Part shown: one piece after another, positions 44,457 to 53,842 of the stretch
How the letters are laid out: each line of letters starts with the position of its first letter
How positions within the stretch are numbered: position 1 is the stretch's first letter
NCBI GenBank assembly: GCA_048498515.1
Contig: JBEHXV010000020.1
Location: 1 to 64,000 of the forward strand
From: UBA4416 sp048498515
Lineage (GTDB): Bacteria > Bacteroidota > Bacteroidia > B-17B0 > Aurantibacillaceae
Direction of reading: 5' to 3'
Length of the DNA: 64,000 bases
Position numbers and translations under genes: made by a program
The notes under the pieces: model-generated
The model's input: only the letters and a program-made list of their open reading frames with translations
Databases searched by the model: none
What the model was told of the DNA's origin: nothing

Positions 44457-46394
44457 ATGAAACACTTCCTTATCCTATTCATTATACTTTTCACCCTTTT
44501 TTCCGCTTATTCTCAAAGCTTGCCACCAGGTGCTTACACCAGTACCAACAAAAAAGCAATTGCCTCCTACCTGGAAGGCAGAAAATACCTGGATGTGAGG
44601 AATTACGAAAAAGCCGAAGATAAATTTCAGGATGCCTTATCAAAAGACCCTGGGTTTATTGAGGCTCATACCCTAATGGGAACAGTGTACATGGAACAGG
44701 ATAAACTGAAAGAAGCGATTGAAAGTTTTAAGAAAGCTCTTTCTCCCTATTTTGTAAGTAATTACTCCCAGCTTGGGGAATTGCAGTTTTATGCCGGAAG
44801 TTATTCAGATGCTAAAGTAACCCTCGAAAAATACCTTTCTTTCCCAAGAATTAATCCCAATACCAAAGAAAAAGCCGAATTTTTACTTAAATGTGCAAAG
44901 TTTGGGGAAGCTCAGTTGGCTTCTCCGCAAGCCATCAAACCCGTAAACATGGGCAGCAATATTAACTCCGAAAACAGCGAGTATTTGCCCAGCATTAGTG
45001 CCGATATGAAATACTTTATGTTTACCAGGCAGTTCGTTAATCAAAAAAATTGCGGGGTTCAGGATGGACAGGAAGATTTTTACATTTCAACCGATGGTAA
45101 GCCGGCTGTACCTCTTCTTGAATTGAACTCCAAATGTAATGAGGGAGCGCCAGCCTTATCGGTTGCCGGCGACTTTATGTTTTTTGCAGCCTGTGGCGAG
45201 CAGGATAATTCCTACATGGGAAATAATAACGGCTACGGAAGCTGCGATATTTTTTATTCTCAAAAAGTAAACGGCAAATGGACCAGGCCGGTGAATGTAG
45301 GCCCACCCATAAACACGGCCAACTGGGAAACACAGCCAAGTTTCAGCAGCGATGGAAAAACCTTGTATTTCATACGTGGTAGCACCAGGAATTATGTGGG
45401 TGATATTTATTACTCCGAAATAGGTGAAGATGGAAAGTTCCAGGAACCTGTTAGGCTTGGCAATACAGTTAATACCGACAAAAATGAGCAATCTGTCTTT
45501 ATTCATCCTGATAATAACACACTTTACTTTACATCGAACGGAAGAGTTGGTATGGGTAAAACAGATATTTACCTGAGCCGCAGGCAAGCCGACGGTTCCT
45601 GGGGTGAAGCCATAAACCTTGGTTACCCCATTAATACCGTTGACCAGGAGTTTAAGCTGGTAGTAGGTCCTGAAAGTAAATACGGTTATTTCTCCAGCGA
45701 ACGGGAAGGTGGTTTTGGTAACTCCGATATTTACCAGTTTGAATTGCCTGAATCCGTACGTCCCGAAAAAATAACTTACGTTAAAGGGCATACCTTCAAC
45801 GCAAAAACAAAAGAAGCCATCGACGCGTCCTTTGAATTAATTGACCTTGAAAGCCAGCAATCGGTTACCAAATCCTTTAGCAACAACAAAGGCGAGTTCC
45901 TGGTAACACTTACCTCCAATCACAATTATTTGGTAAACGTGAGCAAGCCCGGTTACTTGTTTTACAGCGACAACTTTTCACTAAAGGATAAAGAGGCCGA
46001 TTATAATAAACCTTACCAGCTTGAAATTCCTTTACAACCAATTGATACAGGCATTATTGAATTGAAGAACATCTTTTTTGATGTGAATAAATGGGATCTG
46101 AAAAATGAATCCAAGGCTGAGCTTCAAAAGATCATCGCTTTCTTAAAGATCAATACCACTTTGAAAATAGAATTTAGCGGACACACAGATAACAGTGGAG
46201 ACAAGGCATTCAATAAAACCTTGTCGAACAATCGTGCAAAGGCTATTTATGATTATGTGATTGATAAAGGAGGAATCCCTGCCGCTCGCCTATCATACAA
46301 AGGTTACGGTGACACAAAACCTAAAGCGCCAAACGATACTCCCGAAAATAAAGCGAAAAACAGAAGAACAGAATTGAAAGTATTAAGCAAATAA
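44457..46394 (+). CDS. PorE-like OmpA-family protein (TPR, propeller, CRD, OmpA)
   Basis: A 645-residue exported protein (signal MKHFLILFIILFTLFSAYSQ). Domains in order: TPR repeats (about 30-150), a WD40/PD40 propeller with blades such as EYLPSISADMKYFMFTRQ, QPSFSSDGKTLYFIRG and NEQSVFIHPDNNTLYFTSNG (150-440), a carboxypeptidase-regulatory fold (TYVKGHTFNAKTKEAIDASFEL, 440-530), and a C-terminal OmpA domain (KIEFSGHTDNSGDKA...SYKGYGDTKPKAPNDT...KNRRTEL). This order is that of PorE, which links the type IX secretion machine to peptidoglycan. Close paralogues are common, so the assignment is by domain layout only. Confidence 0.88.
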   Translation: MKHFLILFIILFTLFSAYSQSLPPGAYTSTNKKAIASYLEGRKYLDVRNYEKAEDKFQDALSKDPGFIEAHTLMGTVYMEQDKLKEAIESFKKALSPYFVSNYSQLGELQFYAGSYSDAKVTLEKYLSFPRINPNTKEKAEFLLKCAKFGEAQLASPQAIKPVNMGSNINSENSEYLPSISADMKYFMFTRQFVNQKNCGVQDGQEDFYISTDGKPAVPLLELNSKCNEGAPALSVAGDFMFFAACGEQDNSYMGNNNGYGSCDIFYSQKVNGKWTRPVNVGPPINTANWETQPSFSSDGKTLYFIRGSTRNYVGDIYYSEIGEDGKFQEPVRLGNTVNTDKNEQSVFIHPDNNTLYFTSNGRVGMGKTDIYLSRRQADGSWGEAINLGYPINTVDQEFKLVVGPESKYGYFSSEREGGFGNSDIYQFELPESVRPEKITYVKGHTFNAKTKEAIDASFELIDLESQQSVTKSFSNNKGEFLVTLTSNHNYLVNVSKPGYLFYSDNFSLKDKEADYNKPYQLEIPLQPIDTGIIELKNIFFDVNKWDLKNESKAELQKIIAFLKINTTLKIEFSGHTDNSGDKAFNKTLSNNRAKAIYDYVIDKGGIPAARLSYKGYGDTKPKAPNDTPENKAKNRRTELKVLSK

Positions 46395-46473
46395 TTACGA
46401 ATCTATACGAATAGACGAATTTGTACTTTTCAGGATTTATACCATGATTCGTATATTCGTACCAATTCGTAAT
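46394..46473. repeat. Large hairpin of TACGAAT repeats
   Basis: Two 27-base arms (46394-46420 and 46447-46473) are inverted copies with four differences and a 26-base loop. Each arm has the layout ATTACGAAT-3-TACGAAT-1-xACGAAT. The same single arm lies at 13962-13988. Sits between the PorE-like gene and lolD and may act as a terminator or be a dispersed element. Confidence 0.85.
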
Positions 46474-46479
46474 CAATAA

Positions 46480-47130
46480 ATGATAATAGGAAAAAACATA
46501 AAGAAACAGTACGGTCCTTTGGAGGTATTAAAAGGTGTAGATGTCCATATAGAGGCTTCCGAGGTAGTTTCGATCGTAGGCTCGTCGGGAGCAGGAAAAA
46601 CAACCTTGCTGACCATTTTGGGCACACTGGATAAAGCCAGTGCAGGAAACATTTCATTTAATGGCGTGGATATTACGTCTTTGAATGAAAAAAAACTGGC
46701 TGCATTCCGAAACCAGCATATTGGGTTCGTCTTTCAGTTCCACCATTTGTTACCCGAATTTACCGCTTTGGAAAATGTCTGTATTCCGGCCTATATTAAT
46801 AAGACGTCAAAAAAAGAAGCGGAACTAAAAGCGACCGAATTACTTGACCTTTTGGGATTGAAGCAACGTGCAGATCATAAACCATCTGAATTATCGGGCG
46901 GGGAACAACAGCGTGTGGCTGTAGCCCGCGCTTTGATAAATAACCCAAAAGTTATTTTTGCCGATGAACCCAGCGGAAATCTTGACAGCGAGAATGCCCA
47001 AAACCTGCACCGCTTGTTTTTCAAACTACGCGACGAATTAAAACAAACCATTGTGGTGGTTACTCATAACGAAACCCTGGCCGACATGGCTGATAGAAAA
47101 CTAATGATGAAAGACGGTTTAATACAATAA
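46480..47130 (+). CDS. lolD: LolD-like ABC transporter ATPase
   Basis: A 216-residue ATPase: Walker A GSSGAGKTT at about residue 36, Q-loop VFQFHHLLPEFTALENV, signature LSGGEQQRVAVARAL, Walker B VIFADEPSGNLDSEN and H-loop VVTHNETLADMADRK. The FQFHHLLPEFTALENV segment is a hallmark of LolD, which drives lipoprotein release from the inner membrane with LolC/E. No LolC/E gene is in the window. Confidence 0.92.
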   Translation: MIIGKNIKKQYGPLEVLKGVDVHIEASEVVSIVGSSGAGKTTLLTILGTLDKASAGNISFNGVDITSLNEKKLAAFRNQHIGFVFQFHHLLPEFTALENVCIPAYINKTSKKEAELKATELLDLLGLKQRADHKPSELSGGEQQRVAVARALINNPKVIFADEPSGNLDSENAQNLHRLFFKLRDELKQTIVVVTHNETLADMADRKLMMKDGLIQ

Positions 47131-47198
47131 TTAAAAACACATCAGCTTCTTCCCCAAAATATCCATCCCCGAACTAAGAGCTATTATCCAACGAAGAA

Positions 47199-48301
47199 AT
47201 GCTAAAAAGCTGTCAAAATTCAGCAAGCTTCTTCTGTGGATTAACTATGCCTTTATTATAAGCCTTATTGGCGCCATTGCCTCAAAGTATATCTCGCCCG
47301 ACCACTTCTGGATCCTGGCATTTTTCGGATTAGGTTTCCCCGTTATTGTTTTGGCCAATATAGGCTTCTTTATTTATTGGTTTGCCCAGTTTCGCATCCA
47401 GGCAGCTTTTTCGTTTGTAGCATTATTATTAAGCATTCAAACCTGCCTGGGCTTTGTGCAGGTCGACATTTCAAAACAAACCATTTCTAATAAAGACATT
47501 AAGATCATGAGCTACAACTCCATGTTGTTTGATTTGTATAACTGGACAAAAAACAAACAAAGCCGAAATATTATCCTAACGACTCTTGCTGAAGAAAACC
47601 CTGACATACTTTGCCTCCAGGAATTTTACACCTCCGAGGAAAAAGGGGACTTTAACAATATTGACACTGTAACGCACCTGCTGAACGCGAAAAATCATCA
47701 CGTAGAGTATACCACTACTTTAAGAGGCAACGACCATTGGGGCATTGCCACTTTTACCAAATACCCTATTATTAAAAAAGGCAAAATAGAATTCAATACC
47801 AGCGCCAACAATATGTGCATTTATACCGACGTGGTGATTAAAGCAGATACCGTACGCATTTACAACATGCACCTGCAATCTATCCGTTTCAGCAAAGCCG
47901 ATTATAAGTTCCTGGATGAAGTAAATAATGACACTACCGATACGAAAGACGAACTGGAAAAAAGCAAGAATATTTTACGTCGCCTGAAAAGAGCATTCGT
48001 GAAACGGGCAACCCAGGCCGATGGCATAGCTGCTCATATTGAGAAATGTCCTTATAAGATCATTTTGTGTGGTGATTTTAATGACACTCCGGCTTCTTAT
48101 GTGTATCACACTGTGAGAGGGAATTTAAAAGACGCGTTTATTGAATCAGGTTCAGGATTTGAGCAAACTTACACTGGTAAATTTCCACGGTTCAGGATTG
48201 ACTACATACTCCACAGTAAGGAATTCAAATCAAAGAACTACCATCACCTTTCCGAATCCCTGACAGATCATTATCCGGTGGTAAGCTATGTTTCTTATTA
48301 G
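47199..48301 (+). CDS. Membrane-anchored endonuclease/exonuclease/phosphatase-family protein with apparent 5' frameshift
   Basis: A clear EEP enzyme in the frame ending at 48301: ILCLQEFYTS (catalytic Glu), GNDHWGIATFTK, YNMHLQSIRF, ILCGDFNDTPASY and RIDYILHS...TDHYPVVSY. The only standard start in that frame is a TTG at 47351, within a hydrophobic region. Upstream the same frame still reads good protein (KKLSKFSKLLLWINYAFIIS, then WILAFFGLGFPVIVL), but no start exists. An ATG at 47199 enters this frame if one A is added to the run at 47204-47208, giving MLKKLSKFSKLLLWI. I therefore infer a one-base deletion, in the genome or in the read. The N-terminus has two to three membrane helices. Confidence 0.85.
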
Positions 48302-48316
48302 CTTTTGATTTTTATG

Positions 48317-48419
48317 GAACGCAAATAACGCTGATTGTTTATGCTAAAATAGGATGGCGAATACCCGAACTGATTTAATCATTCAAATCATAACCATCTG
48401 TGTCATCAGCGTTCTATCC
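48317..48419. repeat. Imperfect inverted repeat between converging genes
   Basis: AACGCTGAT (48327-48335) and ATCAGCGTT (48405-48413) are perfect inverted copies inside a longer imperfect stem (GGAACG near 48317 and a CGTTCTATCC end). The long spacer is AT-rich. It resembles dispersed intergenic elements with AACGC.GAT / ATC.GCGTT ends that I recall from Bacteroidota genomes. It separates the EEP and porin genes, which converge. Confidence 0.6.
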
Positions 48420-48420
48420 T

Positions 48421-50274
48421 TTAATCAAAAAACAACCAGTTCAATCCAAATTTAAAAGCCCTGTCGTTTTGCAGGTAGCCGGGTGTGAGCGAATAGTTTG
48501 TCCCCAGGAAACCCTGGGTAACATGGTCAATTTTCACAAAGAAACGCACCGGTTTTATACGCGCGCTCAAAAAGAAATCAATGAATGGGTAATTACCAAC
48601 CGTTTTATCCGTTTGCACATAATATAAATTAGTAGCAGGCATGTAACCATAACCATAAAACTCGCTGTAATACTGGCCCGAAAAACCAATTTGCAATTGC
48701 AAAGCTTTTTTAAATAAATTTCCCTGGAAGTACAAAGCGCCTGTAGCAATGTTATTGGGAACAGCTACAATGGTTTGATAAGAACTCGACTGGTAGGTAA
48801 AGCCCAAATTAATTCCCAGATGTTTAAATAGCAGCATGTCCTTTTTTACAAATAAGGCAATGTTTTGCACTGTTAAGGGCGTTTGCTGTGGGACAGCCAT
48901 GTCGTCAAAATACAACATGTTCTTTACAGACTGGAATACCGCCCCTATTTCAAAACGTTTGTCCTGAGTGCCAATGCTAAACAATCCCTGCATTTTTTCG
49001 GTTGGAACGAATGAATTGTTCCAGGCAAAATGATTGCTGTACCAGGTATTGTATATAAAATCGGGATGGCGTTTTTCAATTGCGGCATTCAATTTAACAA
49101 CAAAGGGACTCTTAAATAAATTATAAGCAATTCTTTTGGTATAGCTATTATTGATCTCAATAGCATAATCACCGCTATTAGGCCCGCTGAAGATATAGTT
49201 CCCTTTTGCAAAACCTGTGTAGCCTTTTTTTGAGATATAAAATCCTGCATTTACCATTTGGTGGTTAAACGCTGAATCAAGGTATTGTTCTATCTGGTTC
49301 AACTCATGCTTATATCCTACCCTCAGTTTGGCATTAAGGGAGTTTAGTTTCAAGGTATAATTTACGCTGTTTGAAATGGTACGCCAGTGTGTAGAATCTT
49401 TTGTGGCATAAGGATCCATATAAAATACATTGTAAACACTGTCTGTATAAACACCATCATCCGTGTACTTACTATAACTTCCTGAATAGTTGAACTGGTA
49501 ATCAATAAAATGGGAAAGAACCGTGCTGCTGTCTTCTCTTTTATTGATCCGGAACCAGGGATTGATCTCGGCATCTGTATGCCGCACTTCACGCCTGGCA
49601 GCGCTTAAATTAACCGGGAGCAATTGCTTGTTTACCCGTACATCTTCCAGGAACAGGCTGTCATCCGAAATACCGCCGTTCTCATGGTGCTTTACCTTAT
49701 TGAATAAAAAATAGGCATAATACCCAAACCTGCCATTAGTGGTTGTGTAATTGGTAGTGGTAAAGAAATTATTGGTAAAAGTTTGCTGGCGTTGGTAAAA
49801 GCCTAAACCACTATAACGGTTAAAACCCAGTGTAAGGTTCATTTTATTTTTAAAGGTATTCGAGAACAGCATTTTAAAACATTGCTCCTGCTTGCTGCCT
49901 GCAATACCGGTTAATGACGCGTAAGGGCCTTTGGTTTGATAATACTGAACGTTATCAGCGCTTATCATATCATTGTCGTAAGGCGCATTGTATACATTAA
50001 AGCCTAACGCTTTAGGCTGGTAATTGATAAATAAAGGGGCCGAGGGCAAACCATAATTACCATTGGTATTCCTTGGAAAATAATTCTGGAAATTATTGAT
50101 GGTCGTATCAATTTTGGAAGCTGAAAAGCCCTGCAAATTGCTTTTTTGGATGCCCGATAAGGTGCTGATGTAATTGCTGTCGTTAGGATATTTTACCTGG
50201 GCAAAAGATGTAACATGAAATACAACCAGGCACAAAAATAGCCTGATACCAGAATTATATGTATGTGGTTGCAT
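48421..50274 (-). CDS. Putative porin (Bacteroidota outer-membrane family)
   Basis: The frame opens at 50328, but the ATG at 50274 gives a proper signal (MQPHTYNSGIRLFLCLVVFHVTSFAQ). About 617 residues rich in aromatic beta-strands with many Tyr/Asn turns (YYQTKGPYASLTGIAGSKQEQCF, LTLGFNRYSGLGFYQRQQTF, LNLGFTYQSSSYQTI, FLSARIKPVRFFVKIDHVTQGFLGTNYSLTPGYLQNDRAFKFGLNWLFFD). The YYxTKxP segment and the C-terminal FGLNWLFFD are typical of the family called putative porin in Bacteroidota. The transported substrate is unknown. Confidence 0.88.
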   Translation of the reverse strand: MQPHTYNSGIRLFLCLVVFHVTSFAQVKYPNDSNYISTLSGIQKSNLQGFSASKIDTTINNFQNYFPRNTNGNYGLPSAPLFINYQPKALGFNVYNAPYDNDMISADNVQYYQTKGPYASLTGIAGSKQEQCFKMLFSNTFKNKMNLTLGFNRYSGLGFYQRQQTFTNNFFTTTNYTTTNGRFGYYAYFLFNKVKHHENGGISDDSLFLEDVRVNKQLLPVNLSAARREVRHTDAEINPWFRINKREDSSTVLSHFIDYQFNYSGSYSKYTDDGVYTDSVYNVFYMDPYATKDSTHWRTISNSVNYTLKLNSLNAKLRVGYKHELNQIEQYLDSAFNHQMVNAGFYISKKGYTGFAKGNYIFSGPNSGDYAIEINNSYTKRIAYNLFKSPFVVKLNAAIEKRHPDFIYNTWYSNHFAWNNSFVPTEKMQGLFSIGTQDKRFEIGAVFQSVKNMLYFDDMAVPQQTPLTVQNIALFVKKDMLLFKHLGINLGFTYQSSSYQTIVAVPNNIATGALYFQGNLFKKALQLQIGFSGQYYSEFYGYGYMPATNLYYVQTDKTVGNYPFIDFFLSARIKPVRFFVKIDHVTQGFLGTNYSLTPGYLQNDRAFKFGLNWLFFD

Positions 50275-50293
50275 TAAACGAATGGGTACAAAA

Positions 50294-51325
50294 TTACAAT
50301 TTATCGAAGAAATGTTCTTCAACGTCAAAGGTAGATTTTATTCCGACTTGTTTATAATCTGTTTCCAGCCATTTTGATGCTGTTTGGCGGCCACGCTCCT
50401 TTAAATTGAGTAAAAATTCCCAGGAAGTATTCATTTTACTGCTGTAACTCAGCTGGCTCAGCGCATCGTAGCCCGAAATGGTATGTACAAAGATCTCACG
50501 ATTTGTTTTATCATCCGATTTTAAGATCCCGTTTCGCAACAGTTCGTTGCGGTAATGGATCAGCTTCATTTCGTTGATAAGACTGCTGTTAAAGGATATC
50601 TCATTCACCCTGTCGGCAATATCGCGTGCCGTTGTTGGTACCGAATTAATGTTGACAGAGTTAATTTTTACTAAAACTATATCATGAATGGTTGTATTGG
50701 TAATGAGCGGAAAAATAGGAGGATTTCCCATATACCCGCCATCCCAGTAATATTCTCCGTCAATTTGCACTGCCTGGAAAAGAAAAGGCAAACAGGCCGA
50801 GGCCAAAACGGCATCTACAGTGATCTCTTTATTGCTGAAAATTTTTGCCCGGTTGGTTTTAACATTGGTGGCGCAAATGAACAACTTTTTCTTGTTATAC
50901 ATCTGCAACTCTTTAAAATCGATCAGGTCGGTTAAAATATCGCGTAAAGGGTTGTAGTTAAAAGGATTAAAATTGTAGGGCGACATGTATTGTGTCATGT
51001 TATTGAACATCACATATCCGGGTGAATTATGAATATCGCCACCACTGAAAAAGCGGTCGAAACCACTGGGTTTAAAAAAACTACCGGTTTGGGCAATCCT
51101 GCGCCAAAGTTGTTCCATTAATTCCTTGGCTTTTTTAGGACCTCCAACGTGCAAACCATAGGCACAGGTTACGGCATTTACAGCCCCGGCACTGGTTCCA
51201 CACATGGCTTCGGCCACAATATGGTCCACTTCCAATAGCCTATCTAAAACGCCCCAGGTAAATGCCCCGTGTGCGCCACCGCCTTGCAAAGCAATACCAA
51301 CTTTCTTGATTTCCGATTCGCTCAT
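50294..51325 (-). CDS. Patatin-like phospholipase
   Basis: A 343-residue serine lipase without signal peptide. The oxyanion motif GGGAHGAFTWGVLDRL is at residues 15-30, the nucleophile elbow is CGTSAGAVNA (GxSxG, residue about 45), and the catalytic Asp lies in YWDGGYMGNPP. The segment GIALQGGGAHGAF places it in the RssA-like bacterial patatin group. It probably cleaves phospholipid acyl chains. It lies 19 bases from the porin gene on the same strand. Confidence 0.94.
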   Translation of the reverse strand: MSESEIKKVGIALQGGGAHGAFTWGVLDRLLEVDHIVAEAMCGTSAGAVNAVTCAYGLHVGGPKKAKELMEQLWRRIAQTGSFFKPSGFDRFFSGGDIHNSPGYVMFNNMTQYMSPYNFNPFNYNPLRDILTDLIDFKELQMYNKKKLFICATNVKTNRAKIFSNKEITVDAVLASACLPFLFQAVQIDGEYYWDGGYMGNPPIFPLITNTTIHDIVLVKINSVNINSVPTTARDIADRVNEISFNSSLINEMKLIHYRNELLRNGILKSDDKTNREIFVHTISGYDALSQLSYSSKMNTSWEFLLNLKERGRQTASKWLETDYKQVGIKSTFDVEEHFFDKL

Positions 51326-51460
51326 TTAATATATTATAATTCAGGGTTAGTACAGACTACCAAATATAATTAAATAACCGAATTAATAAAATAAATTAAG
51401 ACGAGATAGGCTTTTATTGGGATAAAACTTTCATTTTTTTAACGATTGTTTTAGAAATAA

Positions 51461-51486
51461 AAAATGCCCCGGGATCGGGGCATTTA
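51461..51486 (-). terminator. Rho-independent terminator of the dipeptidyl peptidase gene
   Basis: Stem AAATGCCCCG / CGGGGCATTT with a GGAT loop. On the minus strand a T-run follows. It lies 23 bases past the stop. Confidence 0.9.
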
Positions 51487-51508
51487 AGAAATTGAAAAAT
51501 AACAAAGA

Positions 51509-53683
51509 CTATAAATTCTCTTTCACGAATTTCAGCATTTTATTGTACAAATGGGTACGGGTGTAACCGCCATAAATGCCATGGTTTCGGTTAGGATAGG
51601 CCATAAACTCGAAAGGAATGTTATACCTAACCAGTGAGTTTGCGAGCTCCATGGAGTTTTGATAATGCACGTTATCATCACCACTACCATGTACTAATAA
51701 GAACTTGCCGGTAATTTTTTTGGTAAAATTAATCGGTGAGTTGTCTTCGTAGCCACTTTTGTTATCGGCCGGTTTGCGTAAAAAACGCTCGGTATAGATA
51801 TTATCATACCATTTCCAATTGGTTACCGGGGCAACCGCAATAGCCGCTTTAAAATAGTCAGCTCCTTTGCTAATCAGTAAAGAAGCCATATAACCACCAT
51901 AGCTCCAGCCCTGGAATCCAATGCGGCTCTTATCCACATAAGGCAAACTTCCTAGGTATTTGGCGGCATCAATCTGGTCAAGCGTTTCCAGTTTACCCAG
52001 CTGCATATAGGTACAGTGTTTAAATTCACGGCCTCGACCATAAGTTCCCCTGCCATCCACACAAACCACCATATACCCTTCCTGGTTCAATAAGGAATGC
52101 CACCAAAAATCGAAGGTTTCCCATTGGTTGTTGCACTCATTAGCACCCGGGCCATTGTAGGCAAACATATACACCGGGTATTTTTTATCGGGATTAAAAT
52201 TTTGCGGTTTCATCATCCAGCCGTTCAACTCTACCCCATCGGTATTTTTAAAGGTAAAGAACTCTTTGGTAGATAGTTTATATTCCTTCATTCTGGTTTT
52301 CAGATCGGCATTATCTTCCAGCACTTTAACCAATTTTCCATCGGCGCTGTGCAGTTCATAAACCGGTGGTGTATTGGCGTTTGAGTAAGTGCTCACATAG
52401 TATTTTAAGCCTTTGCTAAATTCAGCTTCAGAGGTTCCTTCACTTGTAGATAAGTGTTTTTTAGCGGTACCATCCAGTTTAATGCTGTAAATGTCGCGGT
52501 TAATTTGTCCTTGCTCGGTTGAAATGTAATACAGCGTATTCAGTTTCTCATCGTAACCGTTAAAGGAAATAACATCCCAGTTTCCTTTAGTGATTTGGTT
52601 TATCAGCTTGCCGGTATTGTCATAATAATACAAGTGGTTATAGTTATCCTGCTCGCTGCTCCATATAAAACCTTTGTTGTTTGGCAGGAACGTTAAATTA
52701 TCGGTAATGTCAATATAGGTTTTTGCCTCTTCCGACAGGATCGTTTTTGTAGAACCATCAGCGGCGTTGGCATATAATAACTCTACCTTGTTTTGTAAAC
52801 GGTTCATACGCTGTAGCGACAATACGTTTTTATCTGTAGTCCATTGAATGCGTGGAATGTAAATATCGGTTTCCTTTCCAATATCAACCAATGTTGTTTT
52901 GCCAGTTGCCAGGTCGTAAATATGAACCGAGAGAATGGAATTATCTTCGCCGGCTTTAGGGTATTTAAAGGTTACTTTGTCGGGGTAAAGGTTATTGTTG
53001 TAAGTATCAAAGCTGTATTCCTTGACTTTAGTTTCATCAAAACGTACAAAGGCCAGTTTACTACCGTCGGCATTCCACTCAAAATAATTGGCTTTACTAA
53101 ACTCTTCTTCATACACCCAATCAGCCCAGCCGTTTTTAATCTCATTATTCTTTCCGTCGTTGGTTACCTGTGTTTCTTTATTCCCATCAAGATCTTTAAT
53201 AAACAGGTTGTTATCGCGAACAAACGCTACTTTATTCCCGCTTGGCGAAAATGTGGCGAACATCTGGTTCCCGTTCTCCGACAATTCCATTGTTTTGCCG
53301 GTTTTAATATCGTATACATAATTTTTTTCAACCGACGAACGGCGGTAAATAGGCTTTGCCTCGGTAGAAAAAAACAATTTTGTTTCGTCAGGACTGAAGG
53401 AATAGCCGCTTACATCAATGGCTTTATCTCCTACTTTAACGGCAGAGCCTTTTACAAGTACAGCTACTTTTTTACCACTTTTAAGTTCGTATTTTACAAT
53501 ATTCATAAAATCGCCATCCTGTTCCAGGTCGGTGTAGTGCATGCCGTCTTTCATGGCATTGAAGCCCCCGGCCGATTTGGGCATAAAGGCATATTTACTC
53601 CACATATCCTCTACGGTAATGGTTTTTTGTGAAAATGCCGTAATAGCAATAAAAAGAACAAAAATTGTAACAAATGGTTTCAT
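51509..53683 (-). CDS. Dipeptidyl peptidase IV-like S9 protease
   Basis: A 724-residue secreted enzyme (signal MKPFVTIFVLFIAITAFSQ). A propeller occupies residues 20-480 (with YVYEEEFSKANYFEWNADGSKLAFVRFDE, the glutamate pair of the DPP-IV EE motif). The alpha/beta-hydrolase follows, with FAYNGPGANECNNQWE, the nucleophile elbow GWSYGGYMAS, HGSGDDNVHYQNS (Asp) and NRNHGIYGG (His). It removes Xaa-Pro dipeptides from peptide N-termini in the periplasm. Length is normal. A terminator follows. Confidence 0.96.
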   Translation of the reverse strand: MKPFVTIFVLFIAITAFSQKTITVEDMWSKYAFMPKSAGGFNAMKDGMHYTDLEQDGDFMNIVKYELKSGKKVAVLVKGSAVKVGDKAIDVSGYSFSPDETKLFFSTEAKPIYRRSSVEKNYVYDIKTGKTMELSENGNQMFATFSPSGNKVAFVRDNNLFIKDLDGNKETQVTNDGKNNEIKNGWADWVYEEEFSKANYFEWNADGSKLAFVRFDETKVKEYSFDTYNNNLYPDKVTFKYPKAGEDNSILSVHIYDLATGKTTLVDIGKETDIYIPRIQWTTDKNVLSLQRMNRLQNKVELLYANAADGSTKTILSEEAKTYIDITDNLTFLPNNKGFIWSSEQDNYNHLYYYDNTGKLINQITKGNWDVISFNGYDEKLNTLYYISTEQGQINRDIYSIKLDGTAKKHLSTSEGTSEAEFSKGLKYYVSTYSNANTPPVYELHSADGKLVKVLEDNADLKTRMKEYKLSTKEFFTFKNTDGVELNGWMMKPQNFNPDKKYPVYMFAYNGPGANECNNQWETFDFWWHSLLNQEGYMVVCVDGRGTYGRGREFKHCTYMQLGKLETLDQIDAAKYLGSLPYVDKSRIGFQGWSYGGYMASLLISKGADYFKAAIAVAPVTNWKWYDNIYTERFLRKPADNKSGYEDNSPINFTKKITGKFLLVHGSGDDNVHYQNSMELANSLVRYNIPFEFMAYPNRNHGIYGGYTRTHLYNKMLKFVKENL

Positions 53684-53842
53684 AATCGGTTTGTTTGGTT
53701 AAAAGGTATTTTTGATTTAAAGCATGAAGATAATCATTACTCCCTATTACCAAACACTATTTTACTCAAACGGTAAGTATGTTAAATAAATGAGTTGAAT
53801 CTTATTTGAATTTTCACTAGATTTAGCATAAAAATCCACCTT

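Noticed and set aside
45156..45791. 211-codon minus-strand open frame
   Set aside because: Lies wholly within the PorE-like gene; no family features.
52844..53632. 262-codon plus-strand open frame opposite the DPP-IV gene
   Set aside because: It is fully antisense to a well-conserved protease, has no motif, and shows the composition of a complement frame.
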